Notes under the pieces: generated by a model
What the model saw: only the letters and a program-made list of their open reading frames with translations
Told to the model about the DNA's origin: nothing
The model's database searches: none
Made by a program: the position numbers and the translations under genes
Assembly: GCA_905147135.1 (NCBI GenBank)
Contig: LR990050.1
Location: forward strand, 7,810,001 to 7,874,000
Reading direction: 5' to 3'
Source of the DNA: Blastobasis lacticolella
Taxonomy: Eukaryota; Arthropoda; Insecta; Lepidoptera; Blastobasidae
DNA: 64,000 bases
Shown here: positions 33,401 to 43,068 of the stretch, piece by piece
Position numbering within the stretch: position 1 is the stretch's first letter
Layout of the letters: the number at the start of each line of letters is the position of its first letter

Positions 33401-36400
33401 GCGACAGCGTCAACCAAGCATTTTTATATTATTGGCAAAACTCTGAGGCAAAATTGAGAACCGGTATGTTTTGTAAGCAAATGACAACTATAATAGGAGC
33501 GCCGTAAATTATTATGCTATTTTTTATCGCGCAAATAAGCTCGAGTCCCAGTACGTTGTAGAGATTTCCCAAACTCTAATCATTATAATCTGGACGCCTT
33601 CAAGGCGTGTGAATAGGCCGTTCCCAGACAGGCATGTTCCATCTTCGGCCACATCGTCACTTACCACCCTGTAAAATGCCTGGCTAGTTCTTATAAGAGA
33701 AATCGTAATCCACAAACGTCTAGAATACACACCAAACACCCCGCAGATCTCCGAGTTCACCGGCATGGCGAGGTCGTCGCGTACCAGCAGCAGCAGGTCG
33801 TGCGCAGGCCAGCCGCTCAGCGACAGCACCCGGACCTCGCCCAGGGCGCCGTCGGCAGGCGCCCCCGCACGCACCTCCATCTCCTTCAATGCGGCGTATT
33901 GCTCCAGCAAGGTGTTCTGGTAGACCGAGAGACCGATATAAAAGTTAGTATGTTGCAAAGAATCACTTTCGTCTGTGCTTCACTGAAGGGCGCACTGAAA
34001 ACCAACGACATAGCACTAGCCATGGCTAATACTGAGTATGACCCCTTTGCACGTTTTCCCATGGCACGGGTAGCGATATATTATGGATTCTTATAATGTC
34101 ACTGTTTCCTTTTTTAAACCTTTGAATCTATCCTATCGTGTCATGAGTTTATGTGTAAGGAAGTGGTTCCGTTGCGGGCGCCGGCGTACAAAAAGATCGC
34201 AATTGGGAACCGGCGGTAGGCACTGCTGCCTTTCTCAAGACACACCTAATCGAATTTATATCTATTTGACTGTAAGGGCCCCGTAGATAATCCCAAGTCA
34301 TCGACTACAAGAAAAGTTCCACTATGTAGCTGGTTATTATCGACGACCTGAGTGGTTCAGTGGTCTGCCACGCAAGAGGTCCAAGTATCGATTCCCGGCC
34401 GGGCAGAAATTGAAATAATGAATTTTAATTTCTGTTACAGGTCTGGGTATTCTATGTATAATAAGTATGTATTTAAAAGTATATAAGCAGATTATTAGTT
34501 ATCTAGTACCCATAACATTTTTTTTCTTACTTTGGGGCTAGATGGCGCTGTGTCAATTTGTCCACGATTATTTAATTATCGGTCTAAAAATTAATCCATA
34601 CAAGATAAAAATTAATTGATACAAAATTTTATCTACTGCTTTGATCTCCGCACAACAACGCATTATCAAAGAAGTAAGAAAAATGGCCAACGGACTACAG
34701 CCGTTGAAGTTAAATGTCCAAAATGGCGCAGGAATGAAATGCGTTAATTCAGAGATGGAAGTAGAAATTTGTAATGCGAATCGAACGACTTGGAGAGGTT
34801 GCCGGAAAAGAAGCAAATTGCCATATTACGAAATGCAAGAGGGGACTACGGTCTGACTATACGGTCCTGTATATGACTCATTCAATGTTGACAGATTCGA
34901 AAAAAACGTTACAGTACATTTTGAAAAAATGTAATTCATGTATGAGTAAGAACACAACTATTGAAAGATAAAAAATATTTTTTTTACCACTAATGAGGCA
35001 AACAATCTTGCGGCGTGCCCACCGTACTGACCGACACGCTACAACTTGTACTGATATAAAAAAGCGATGCACCTGTAGGTAATTAGGTAGGTAATTTTTG
35101 CCATGTAACAATTTTATTTGAGTTTTTAAATCAGTTAAAGAAACTTTGTACTTAAAAGTAACTAACCGGAAGAATAAAGAGACTTTTGTTCTCTACACCT
35201 AATAAAATGGAGAATACACACTTGTTGAGCTATGAGATTCTTCCGCAGTTTCATAAACTCTCTTTTCTTGGACGACAAATTCCTAAGCGTCTTTATCAAT
35301 AAACACTGTGGTAACTGAACATCTTTATCTGAAATCAAAAGATTAAGAAATCTAAAAACCACGACAACAATTAACTGATAAATAAAAGCTGAGTGTAAGT
35401 AGGAAACTTGAAAGCAAGCTACTGGCTGTTGAGATTCATTTTCTTAGAATATTTATAGAACTATGTATATAAATAGGACTATGTAGCTTTGCCCCGACTT
35501 CGTCTAAATTTGGTTGTTAGGTTCGAGGTCCGTTCCCACGGGAATTATAATTTCGGGATATGTGCTTTTCTAGGCTACAACTATAAGCTATATTATTGCC
35601 AAATTTCAGCTGTGTGAAGCTGTAACAAACATCCATCCAAACTCCATCAACCATCCTTATAAATCCTTATATTCGTAGAATAAGATTATAGCAGGAATAG
35701 GATAGGATGGGGGCTCATTAGAATGACGAATTATAAAATCTAATAATATTATAAATACGAAAGTTTGTGTACGTATGATGATGATTGTTACCTCTTAACG
35801 CCTAAACGATTAACGGATTTGGATGAAATTTGGTAACACCCCAGATATGTACATAAAAGTTATATATTTTCAAGTCACGTTGGTGTATTGTAGAAAGTTC
35901 CCTCATTTATGTGTAATTAGGTACAGATGAAATAAAAACATAAAACCAATTTCCCATCGATATAAAGAAACACTGCGTTTCAATTCAACGTGGGTACACT
36001 AATTAGTGATGCGTTTCGACCCATGATATGAATTTGTTATATTATATGGTATTATAGTCTATTTTTAATTGTTATTTAAAAGTAAAACTATCGTAATTAA
36101 TAATAAATAATATTGCCAAATAAAATTATAGTCGTTTCAGAACGAATGTACGAAATTCCTGAACGATGTTTAATCTTTGAGTATATTCAGTACTACTTAA
36201 CTAAAAGTTTGGTTTCTAAATATTTAACGTATCTTATAATGATTTAAAATAGTTTTAAGAACTATTTCGATGAATTTGGTTATTATCTTTGCACAATATT
36301 TCATAGTTAATTAGAATTATTATAACGTGCTGTCATTGGTTGAAATGTAACGGCTTCTAACTTCCGTTTGAATGTTGGTTATATAAACCCAGTCGAGAGA

Positions 36401-39400
36401 CTGCGAGGGGCTTTTTGCTCCAGACCCGGCACAGAGTTAAGTACAAACTTGCATTGTTTTATTGCTTTATATTTTGTATTAGTTTTATTTATCTATATAA
36501 TCGGTTATTGATTGAATCATACGTAATACTATTGTCCCATTTTTAGGGATAAATATGTATTTTGCTATGTTTTATTATGTTCAGAATATATTGTTATATT
36601 TCCCATGTAACTTTGTTTGCTATGATTGCCTATCCTATAATATAATAACTTATCTAATTTGATCTAATATGTGTGTTTAAATATGCTATTCCTTTCCTGA
36701 ATAAATAGCTATTTATATTTAACTAATGTGCCCTATTTTTATTTCATTAAGCTTTCCACCCTTAGTTTTCGATAAAATACTAGACCACCATCATTAATAT
36801 CTTCTAAATACTTAAATTCACACCCGAGATCTGTACACTCTATACACCCTATCTAACAAATTCACATCTGTTCATTTTACATTGGAAAATTTGTTGGTTC
36901 AAACAATAGGATAAATGAAGTTTATCTTGACTATAAGAACGTGACAAATTACCTCTTGCATTACCCTGCTCCATGCGGGTAGGTGATGAAAAGTTTAGTT
37001 CCTCAACATTTCCCGACTCTGATATTGTGCCTTGAGCGTACTCAGGTGACTCTAGTGTACACTGCCTCGGAACTTGCTGTAAAAAGATTATCGTAGGTAA
37101 GGATCTACCCATAGGTAAGTATTTTATGAAAGAACCCACGGTCAAGAAAATTACGTAATATATAGAACTACTGAGTCCGACGCGACTTCGTTCGCGTGGC
37201 GCCCTACCCCTACCCTACCTTACCCCTGCTCTACTCTGCTCTACCTTTACCCTACCCCTAACCCTACCCTACTCCTACTCTACTCTACATCTACCCCACA
37301 TCTACTTTATCTCTACCTTCCCTTTTTCTTATTTATAAACCTTCCTCTTAAATCACTCTATCTGTTGTTGAAAACCGTATTAAAATCCATTGCGTAGTTT
37401 AAAAGATCTAAGCGTACATATACTAGGGACAGACGGAGGGAAGCGACTTTGTTTTATATTGAGGAATAACTGGTAGACCATCGCCCTAATGTGACGAATG
37501 TATTTTTTTTATGATCGCATAGTGATCCTATGTGAGTTCCGTTTTAAAGCCTTGAACATACAATAAAAAATTTGATATCTTACATTTATTGGTGAAAGGC
37601 TCTGACATCTTCTCTGACGAACACCGCAAGAGGCGATTGGCTTTCTTACAGGGCTCTGTGGATAAACAATTTAATTATTTAGGTAAGTAGCTACTTATAG
37701 GTAAACAACATAATACGTAATGAGGGTGAATCTTGAGATTTTGATTCCCTTGGCGAAATTTATTTTAATAAATTTTTACAAGTAACAATGAAACGTAAAA
37801 TTTAACTTAATTGTTTATAATTTTTCCTCACCATAAGAGCATTGCTTAGTAATCAACTAATAAATAATAATAAATTTATAAATAGTATTTCAGACTATGG
37901 TCCATAGTTTTGTTGGTAGAAAATAATAAAATTACTAACTAATGTACATAACTCAGAAAAGAGTCTTTGGTACACGGCGGCACTGGGAGTCGAGCCCCTT
38001 AACCACTAGGCCACCGACGCTCCTACCTAGACTATTCGTACCTAAATTAGACACAATAACTGTCGTGCCCCAATTAGATCATATATTATAGTAACATGGC
38101 CGTGTGGTGTCCGGCAGAGTAGAATAGCACCAACCCCTTACACTCATGGGTGTCGTACAAGGCGACTAATGTTTTCGAGGCAAAAGATCAAGAGTCTCCG
38201 TAGTCTGGAAAATGGGCAGCAGCATTTTCCATTGTTATATTTAAACACTGCGATCTCCAACCCGCCTGCCAAGCGTGGAGATTATGGCAATAACCTCTCC
38301 TTTCGTGGGAGAGGCCCTAAGTCCTGCAGTGGACCGTTACGGGCTGTGATGATGATGATTATAGTAATAGTAAAAAAACGTATTATAATTTTAATGCTAC
38401 GGGTACTTTTTTCCTTCGAACAGCGCAGATTAAGGCTCTCAAGATTCACCCATGAATGTAGTATTATATGATTGTCCAAAATTTAGGACCTTTTTAAATT
38501 TTATAGCTTATCCGCTTTTCACATTTGTCCGCTATCTCACAGGTGGTAGGTAAGTGACGATGGGGCAGGCTCAATTAGAAAGTGGAATGCTGCGATTACA
38601 GATAATCAATAAGTCAAGAGTTAATCCACACCAAGTTATGATTTATTTAAGATTCATAAAAACATAGCGTGAAGAATAACACGAGACAGTTAAAGCAATC
38701 ATTTACACTGTCCGAACGAAAGGATGCTAAAGAACCGTGTTTATCTCGAACACAACATAAGCATACCGAAACGTCAAAATAAAAATAATCAACGTATGAG
38801 TTAGGTTGAATATGAACGCTTCGCTTCTCGGAAAATACTGTACCTTGTAACTGCTTTTTTGCAAACTCAAATACCAACGTCACGGGGTGCCAACGGCTCC
38901 GGAGACTGTTTAACATGTCACATCAGGGTCCTCGCACAAATTCACACAATTTAGTCTTTATAAAAGATTGGCTTTTTGGCGCACCTGTATTTACACAAAG
39001 TTTGTCAAAATAATCTTCGCGGGGATTATCTACTTCGTAAATTTCATCAAAATCGATAAATTAGTTAAGGTAGAAGAACACACGTGCGCATAGACAATTA
39101 TTGTTCTAAAGTTTAGCTGAGCTACCAACAACATAGGTACATTACATCAACAAATGCGTCTCTCACTCAGTACGATCCGGTGTTTTAGAAGTGGATAGAA
39201 TCTGTCAAGCTTGAGAAATTCGCCTTCATGGGTACAATTACTTATCTATTTTTGCCGCCAAGCGTAGCGTTGTTATGCTTTATGATGTCAGCTTAATCTT
39301 CGCGATTTCTCTAACGAAACCGGAATTTATGGATCGGAGCTAGATGTACCACTACACTTCAAGAATTTTTTTCTGTGCCGCTACAGCAACATTCACGGTA

Positions 39401-40824
39401 TTTAATGCATGTTTAGCCAAAATCAGTTTACTAAAAGAAGGAAGCACTACCCGAAGGATTCGTCCTTTACCCGTCCTTTACCCGCAGGGAATTATTTATG
39501 TAATAAATATAAATTTAATTCATGAATGCTTTAAAAACCATTTAACAATTGCACGGTAGTGAAAAGGAATATGATTCTCTCGCTCTTGCCTTGTATATGT
39601 TACGGGTAATGCTAGAAGATAAAGTAAACCTAGGTTTACCCGGGTTGACTTAGTACTACCCAAGCTTCTTGGGTAAAGTCCGAATAATAAGTAAAATAAA
39701 TTTTAATTCGGGGTTTACCCATGCTCACCTAGATCTACCCAACTCTGGCTGGGTAATGTTAGAAACAGAAGTTTTAAATACAAAAGAAGGTGAAAAGGAA
39801 GTTTTACTAGAAACAAATTCAGAACAAACGGCCAAAAAGAAAGACGAAATGGAGTGTTGTAAATGTATGAACCCAGGCACAAGTACACAAGGAATAAACT
39901 TGTGTGCAATTTGTACTACTCAACAAAATATAAATGAACATAGATTATCTGCTCGATTGAGCTTAGAAGATCAAGCTAAAAAAATGAAAGCCTTATGTAA
40001 TTTAAAATTTCCTCCATGTTCTGTTGGAGATACGGTAAGAGTCCAAATACCAGATGTCGATAGAGGAAGAGGCGAGTTTCGGAACGTGCTTATGGCAGTT
40101 GAAGAAAAAGCTGATGATCTGTATAGGCTAGGAAACGAACGTGGTACTATTGAGGAAATGTTCTCAAGGAATCAGTTTTCTGTGTGTCATGATAAGTAGA
40201 TTGATATCGAAAATATATCACTAGAAAAAAAGAGGTTACGGGAGCTTGATAAAATGTGTAATTGCAAACAAAATGTGCTACGAAGAACTGTTCATGCAAA
40301 GCTGCAGGAAAATTTTGCAATTCAAAATATCACAGCAGTTTATCTTGCTCCAATAAATAATTTCAATTTTATTAAGTTTATGCTCTTCAAGCAATTACGT
40401 TCGCCTTTGTATGTTTTTTAAATAATAAATGTTTAAAATGCCCTTAGATTTTCATTTCACTAATTAATTAGACAAATTTTTAACATTACCCAGCCAGAGT
40501 TGGGTAGACCTAGGTAAGCATGGGTAAACCCCGAATTAAAATTTATTTTACTTAATATTCGGACTTTACCCAAGAAGCTTGAGTAATACTAAGTCAACCC
40601 GGGTAAACCTAGGTTTACTCCACCTTCTAGCATTACCCATAACATATATAACGTTAAATTTTTCCATCACACGTAAAAGAAAAAAGGATTACACCCTATG
40701 CCAAAATAAAAAATATTGATTCTAACCTTGACACGAATGACGACAGGACTGGCGGACTGGGTGCGCCTGTGCGGACTATTGTAGGACGTTGAGCGATTAC
40801 GGATAGTAGGCCCTTCTTCCTTCC
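27454..40824 (-). CDS. Coiled-coil protein C (paralogue of A and B)
   Basis: Eighteen minus-strand exons join in phase: 40727-40824, 36953-37076, 35222-35328, 33733-33916, 32878-33026, 32522-32643, 32279-32435, 31481-31693, 31117-31235, 30771-30879, 30012-30162, 29783-29922, 29580-29695, 29358-29475, 28633-28839, 27989-28192, 27772-27926 and 27454-27499. They total 2519 nt, about 839 residues before the stop at 27454-27456. The N-terminal exon is basic and Ser-rich (RNRSTSYNSPHRRTQSAS). The TLLEQYAALK and IDLLNLWRS blocks match ELYSSLK and VIDWV of gene A. The coiled coil is Ala/Arg/Glu-rich and the 3' exons are very GC-rich. Two features are unique to C: an extra intron between 30771-30879 and 30012-30162, and a 62-nt intron across a tandem duplication. 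The first coding exon is not certain. Confidence 0.85.
27866..28087 (-). repeat. Tandem duplication inside gene C coding sequence
   Basis: Segments 27866-27968 and 27982-28087 are diverged copies of one unit; shared strings include TTGAGCATGGCGCGGC versus TCGAGCATGGCGCGGC and TCGCGCTCGAGCTG. On the minus strand each encodes LQLEREx...LERRRAMLERELYRAHSA-like sequence. The downstream copy is frameshifted and has a stop in its LQLERE frame. Confidence 0.85.
27927..27988 (-). other. Probable 62-nt intron spanning the duplication
   Basis: The minus strand has a donor GGGC|GTAAGCGA (27983-27988) and an acceptor CGCGTGTAG|CTCGAG (27927-27932). Removing the 62 nt joins exon 27989-28192 (68 codons, phase 0) to 27772-27926 in the frame that then continues through the GTAAGA donor to the terminal exon. 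Without removal the reading frame closes at stops in the second copy. The length is near the lower limit for insect introns. Confidence 0.65.
28385..28600 (+). repeat. Dispersed repeat fragment (ACGGG ... AACAGACAGACGCGA type)
   Basis: CCTTCCTCATGAACCACTC, AAAATCCGTTCAGAAGTTT and GACTTTGTTCTATA define a non-coding block that recurs in diverged form at 37180-37470. A trace of the SINE-like repeat (AACGCTGCTGCCCACTTTC) lies just to the left at about 28291-28316. Both lie in the gene C intron between exons 28633-28839 and 27989-28192. Confidence 0.55.
30216..30469 (-). repeat. SINE-like dispersed repeat, copy 4 of 6
   Basis: This is a reverse-oriented copy: ATCATCATCACAACCCATAT, GGGACTTAGGGCC, TGCTGCCCATTTTCCAG and TTCTACTCAGCCGGACACCA. 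It lies in the gene C intron between exons 30771-30879 and 30012-30162, the intron that only C has. Confidence 0.75.
33040..33275. repeat. Repeat rich in ACGTAACGT/CGAAT motifs, copy 1
   Basis: The block contains GACGTAACGTCGAATTCG, GACGTAACGTGATTCGCAGT and ATGTAACGAATTCGACG. Reverse-complement relatives occur at 50945-51030 and 51880-52010 (TTCGCCACTGCGAATCACGT, ACATCGAAT). The same short motif recurs several times inside each copy. It lies in a gene C intron. Confidence 0.6.
33540..33700 (-). repeat. LINE 3'-end-like fragment (ACATCGTCACTTACCA type)
   Basis: CATCGTCACTTACCACCCTG and GGCTAGTTCTTAT recur at about 8620-8690 and 44310-44350, and in reverse at about 38535-38575. These are short, non-coding remnants in the gene C intron 33027-33732. 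Confidence 0.45.
34343..34575 (+). mobile_element. tRNA-derived SINE, family 1, copy 1
   Basis: The head GACCTGAGTGGTTCAG and the B-box-like GTATCGATTCCCGGCCGGG resemble a tRNA. They are followed by a body with TTTTAATTTCTGTTACAGGT and a tail end with GCTAGATGGCGCTGTGTCAA. A second copy is at 53459-53695. It is polymerase III-derived, non-coding and in a gene C intron. Confidence 0.8.
35480..35900. repeat. Two adjacent common dispersed repeats
   Basis: The first part (35480-35690) has GTAGCTTTGCCCCGACTTCG, AATTTCAGCTGTGTGAAGC and AACAAACATCCATCCAAACT. The second (35735-35900) has TAAATACGAAAGTTTGTGTA and AACGGATTTGGATGAAATTT, related to 15284-15430 and 49908-50145. Both are non-coding and sit in the gene C intron 35329-36952, of which the rest (35900-36950) is AT-rich with nothing recognised. 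Confidence 0.55.
37180..37470 (+). repeat. Dispersed repeat with pyrimidine-rich CTACCC tract
   Basis: After CGACGCGACTTCGTTCGCG comes a tract of about 110 bases built from ACCCTA, CTACCC and CTACTC units (37200-37310). The remainder (CCTTCCTCTTAAATCACTC, GACTTTGTTTTATA) matches the repeat at 28385-28600. The tract resembles a degenerate microsatellite inside the element rather than telomeric repeats. Confidence 0.6.
38098..38360 (+). repeat. SINE-like dispersed repeat, copy 5 of 6
   Basis: This is one of the best-preserved copies: GCCGTGTGGTGTCCGGCAGA, CGTACAAGGCGACTAATG, GCCTGCCAAGCGTGGAGATT and a GATGATGATGATT tail. It lies in the gene C intron 37077-40726. Confidence 0.8.
39598..40644 (+). 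mobile_element. GINGER-like DNA element with 164-bp terminal inverted repeats
   Basis: Left arm 39598-39761 and right arm 40481-40644 are near-perfect inverted copies starting TGTTAYGGGTAATGCTAGAA. TATA flanks it on both sides (39594-39597 and 40645-40648), a 4-bp target duplication. TGT...ACA ends with a 4-bp duplication fit GINGER-type elements. The interior keeps only a short frame related to the C-terminal part of integrase-like proteins. It is internally deleted, non-autonomous and located in the gene C intron between exons 40727-40824 and 36953-37076. Confidence 0.8.
39756..40199 (+). pseudogene. Truncated KRBA2/SCAND3-like integrase C-terminal region
   Basis: The frame from ATG 39756 has a CxxC...CxxC zinc-binding-like pattern (ECCKCMNPG ... 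LCAICTT), then the signature PPCSVGDTVRVQIPDVDRGR and FSRNQFSVC, ending in TAG at 40197-40199. The same frame continues beyond the stop to 40421 with more polar sequence including MCNCK. From memory, this arrangement follows the integrase core in KRBA2- and SCAND3-like proteins. No DDE catalytic core is present, so it cannot act as a transposase by itself. Confidence 0.7.
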
Positions 40825-41364
40825 CTAAAATTTAGTTAATATTTATCGACAGATATCGGAAATCCCCCAAAGTCTGCTAATTCTGACTCAGATGAAATTT
40901 GGTAGGTAGCTAGATCAGCTAGCTTTAATTTTAGCTAGCTTTATATTTAAATACTCAAGTATTTCCCAAACTATTGAACTGATTTTAATGAAACATTATT
41001 TCAAGATTCAGAAAGACCTTCAGCTAGATTAAATAGATTTTCAAATACAGAATCCATATTGAATCGGTTCAGACGTTCAGGAGCTACAATGCCACAGACA
41101 GGTACACATTTTTCTAACATCCCTCTTTGTTGCGTCGTGAGTTAAATTACCATGTCAAACCAGCTGTTGTTTCTGATTAGGATATACGAAATATCCATTA
41201 TCCATTTCTTTCTCCAATCAACAATGTCTGAATTGTTGTGTTTCGGGTTGAAGGATAAGGCATGTGGCTTTTCATATTAATCCTTACACTGACAACGCAC
41301 CTGCGTTGTGCAGCGTACTTACTCTACGTTGTAGAGCAGCTCTACATTCCTCCTTTCAATTCCT

Positions 41365-41512
41365 CTCTCCTGCAAGTCTTCGTGTCCAATTTTCTTAGCA
41401 AACACGCTAAAATCCGAATGTACAAAACAGTCACTAGGCCCGTCCTACGTGTACATCCTACGTGTAGCCCAGTGCAAGAAGAGTCGCTGCGTCTTTATGG
41501 TAAGTAGAGCCT
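41365..41512 (+). mobile_element. RTE-like LINE fragment
   Basis: The plus-strand frame contains FLSKHAKIRMYKTVTRPVLR and later EESLRLYG. This matches the block 'lsKxxKxxlYkTlirPvLxYGsE' downstream of reverse transcriptase in RTE-type LINEs. The fragment is short and its 3' part is replaced. Confidence 0.6.
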
Positions 41513-42281
41513 AGCCAGATATTATACGAATAGGTTCATCGAGTGTTTCAACTAGCAGAATATTCATATTCACGTTACCATCGGGATCATACGATATCAG
41601 AAACCGGTATATATTTATTAAATACTAATTGCTACTGGTGGATTGCTACTATATCTAAAGATAATCAAAAATGATTAAACTCAAGGTTTGGTACTATGCG
41701 GACTCATTGACAATATCAATGGATTAAGGCCTTTTACAACATTGTTATGAACAAAGTACGTACCTAAGTACCAATGAAACACTTGATTTTATTTTATAAA
41801 TTAAATTTATATGTTGAGCGCACAAGTGTGCTTCCATGGAAACTTAGGTTTGAATGTAATGAAGGCATTTAGAAGGGAAATAATTAAAAACTAGGTTGGT
41901 AAAGTTTCCTATATTTTTAAATTGGTAAAAAGCCACAAAATTACGACAAAATCGTTGTTAAAATTTAAATTTACTCTCGTACCTGTTGTTTGACCAGCGC
42001 ATTTATTCATCTTGTTTTTAGGTATTTTCCTATTTTTATATTAAAAATTTACAACAAATAGTAAAATTGGATTTCGGTTGCTTTTGACATATTTTTATCA
42101 TCTGACGTAATTTTTTTCTGCTATGATCAACTGAGAGGAATAAACGTTTTATTTGTGGTCGTGGGATATGTTGAAGTTTCATTGAAAGTCTGATACAAAC
42201 TTTTCTTTGAGGAAGCACCATAGGATTTTATTTTAAATCATACAGTTATAGGTATAAATATTCATGGTATATCCTCACTAA

Positions 42282-42575
42282 GAGGAGCGGCGGTGGTCGA
42301 CTGATTAGGGTATCCAGCTCGTAAGAATGTGGTAAGGGGTTCGAATCCCACTGCGGCCAAATACAAATAATTCTTTTCGGACTAATGTACATGAATTGAA
42401 TACTAACCGATGCTCTTACTGTGATGGAACCTGCACATTGTGGGAAAACATTGTGATGAAACCTGCACATTTAGGCAACTGAATGTGTAACCATAATCCA
42501 ATCTGGTCAGGTTCCCCTGGTAGCAAGGTAACGGAAGTCACGGTGAACCGTCCGTCCGCGTGCCTCCCTAGAAAT
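42282..42575 (+). mobile_element. tRNA-derived SINE, family 2
   Basis: The head GGCGGTGGTCGACTGATTAG and the B-box-like GGTTCGAATCCCACTGCGGC are tRNA-like. The body carries ACTAACCGATGCTCTTAC and ATGTGTAACCATAATCCAAT. A GTGATGGAACCTGCACA segment occurs twice in it. A reverse-oriented relative is at 45705-45990. Confidence 0.75.
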
Positions 42576-42961
42576 AAATAATTTTGTCTACGGGCTTAAT
42601 GCAAGGTGAACTATATTTGTGCCAAAAAACGGAACAAGACGCTTCTCATTTCGACATCAAAGAAGAACAAACACAAGACACACACTTTTATAATAGTGTT
42701 TGGTTAGTAAGATAAAGTGCATTATTACGTGAATTTGTTTTTGCGAATAAAAACCGGAAGCAACTTTTTCGCCTTGGGATAACGATAAGGTTATCGTTAA
42801 GGCCTTGTTAAATGACAGTTACATAGGTAGGTCAAGACCAAAGATAACTTAACTATAGCGTTATGATAACTACTATGTTATTTGTTAATTGATTATCTTA
42901 ATCCACGATGAATCTACGTTTCATCAGTCTGTCTGTGAAATTGCCGCTGTTTTTTCCTCAC

Positions 42962-43068
42962 CTCGGATTTTGTCGAACCGCTCATTCCCATCCCTGCAAC
43001 TCCTGTGTAGCCGGGATCTACAGCGCCGACCATATCACACACAGGACCTGAGTTTAGATACAAAGGTA
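42962..43068 (-). CDS. Possible 5' exon of gene C
   Basis: On the minus strand, an acceptor (TCTCGGCAG) and a donor (CCGAG|GTGAGG) enclose 107 nt open in one frame, reading PLYLNSGPVCDMVGAVDPGY and on to STKSE. The composition looks coding. It ends in phase 0, while exon 40727-40824 needs an upstream exon ending in phase 1, so another exon would be needed between them. It may belong to C or to nothing. Confidence 0.35.

Noticed and set aside
37200..37310. CTACCC/ACCCTA tract as interstitial telomere
   Set aside because: Units are irregular, do not match TTAGG, and the flanks match a dispersed repeat also present at 28385-28600.
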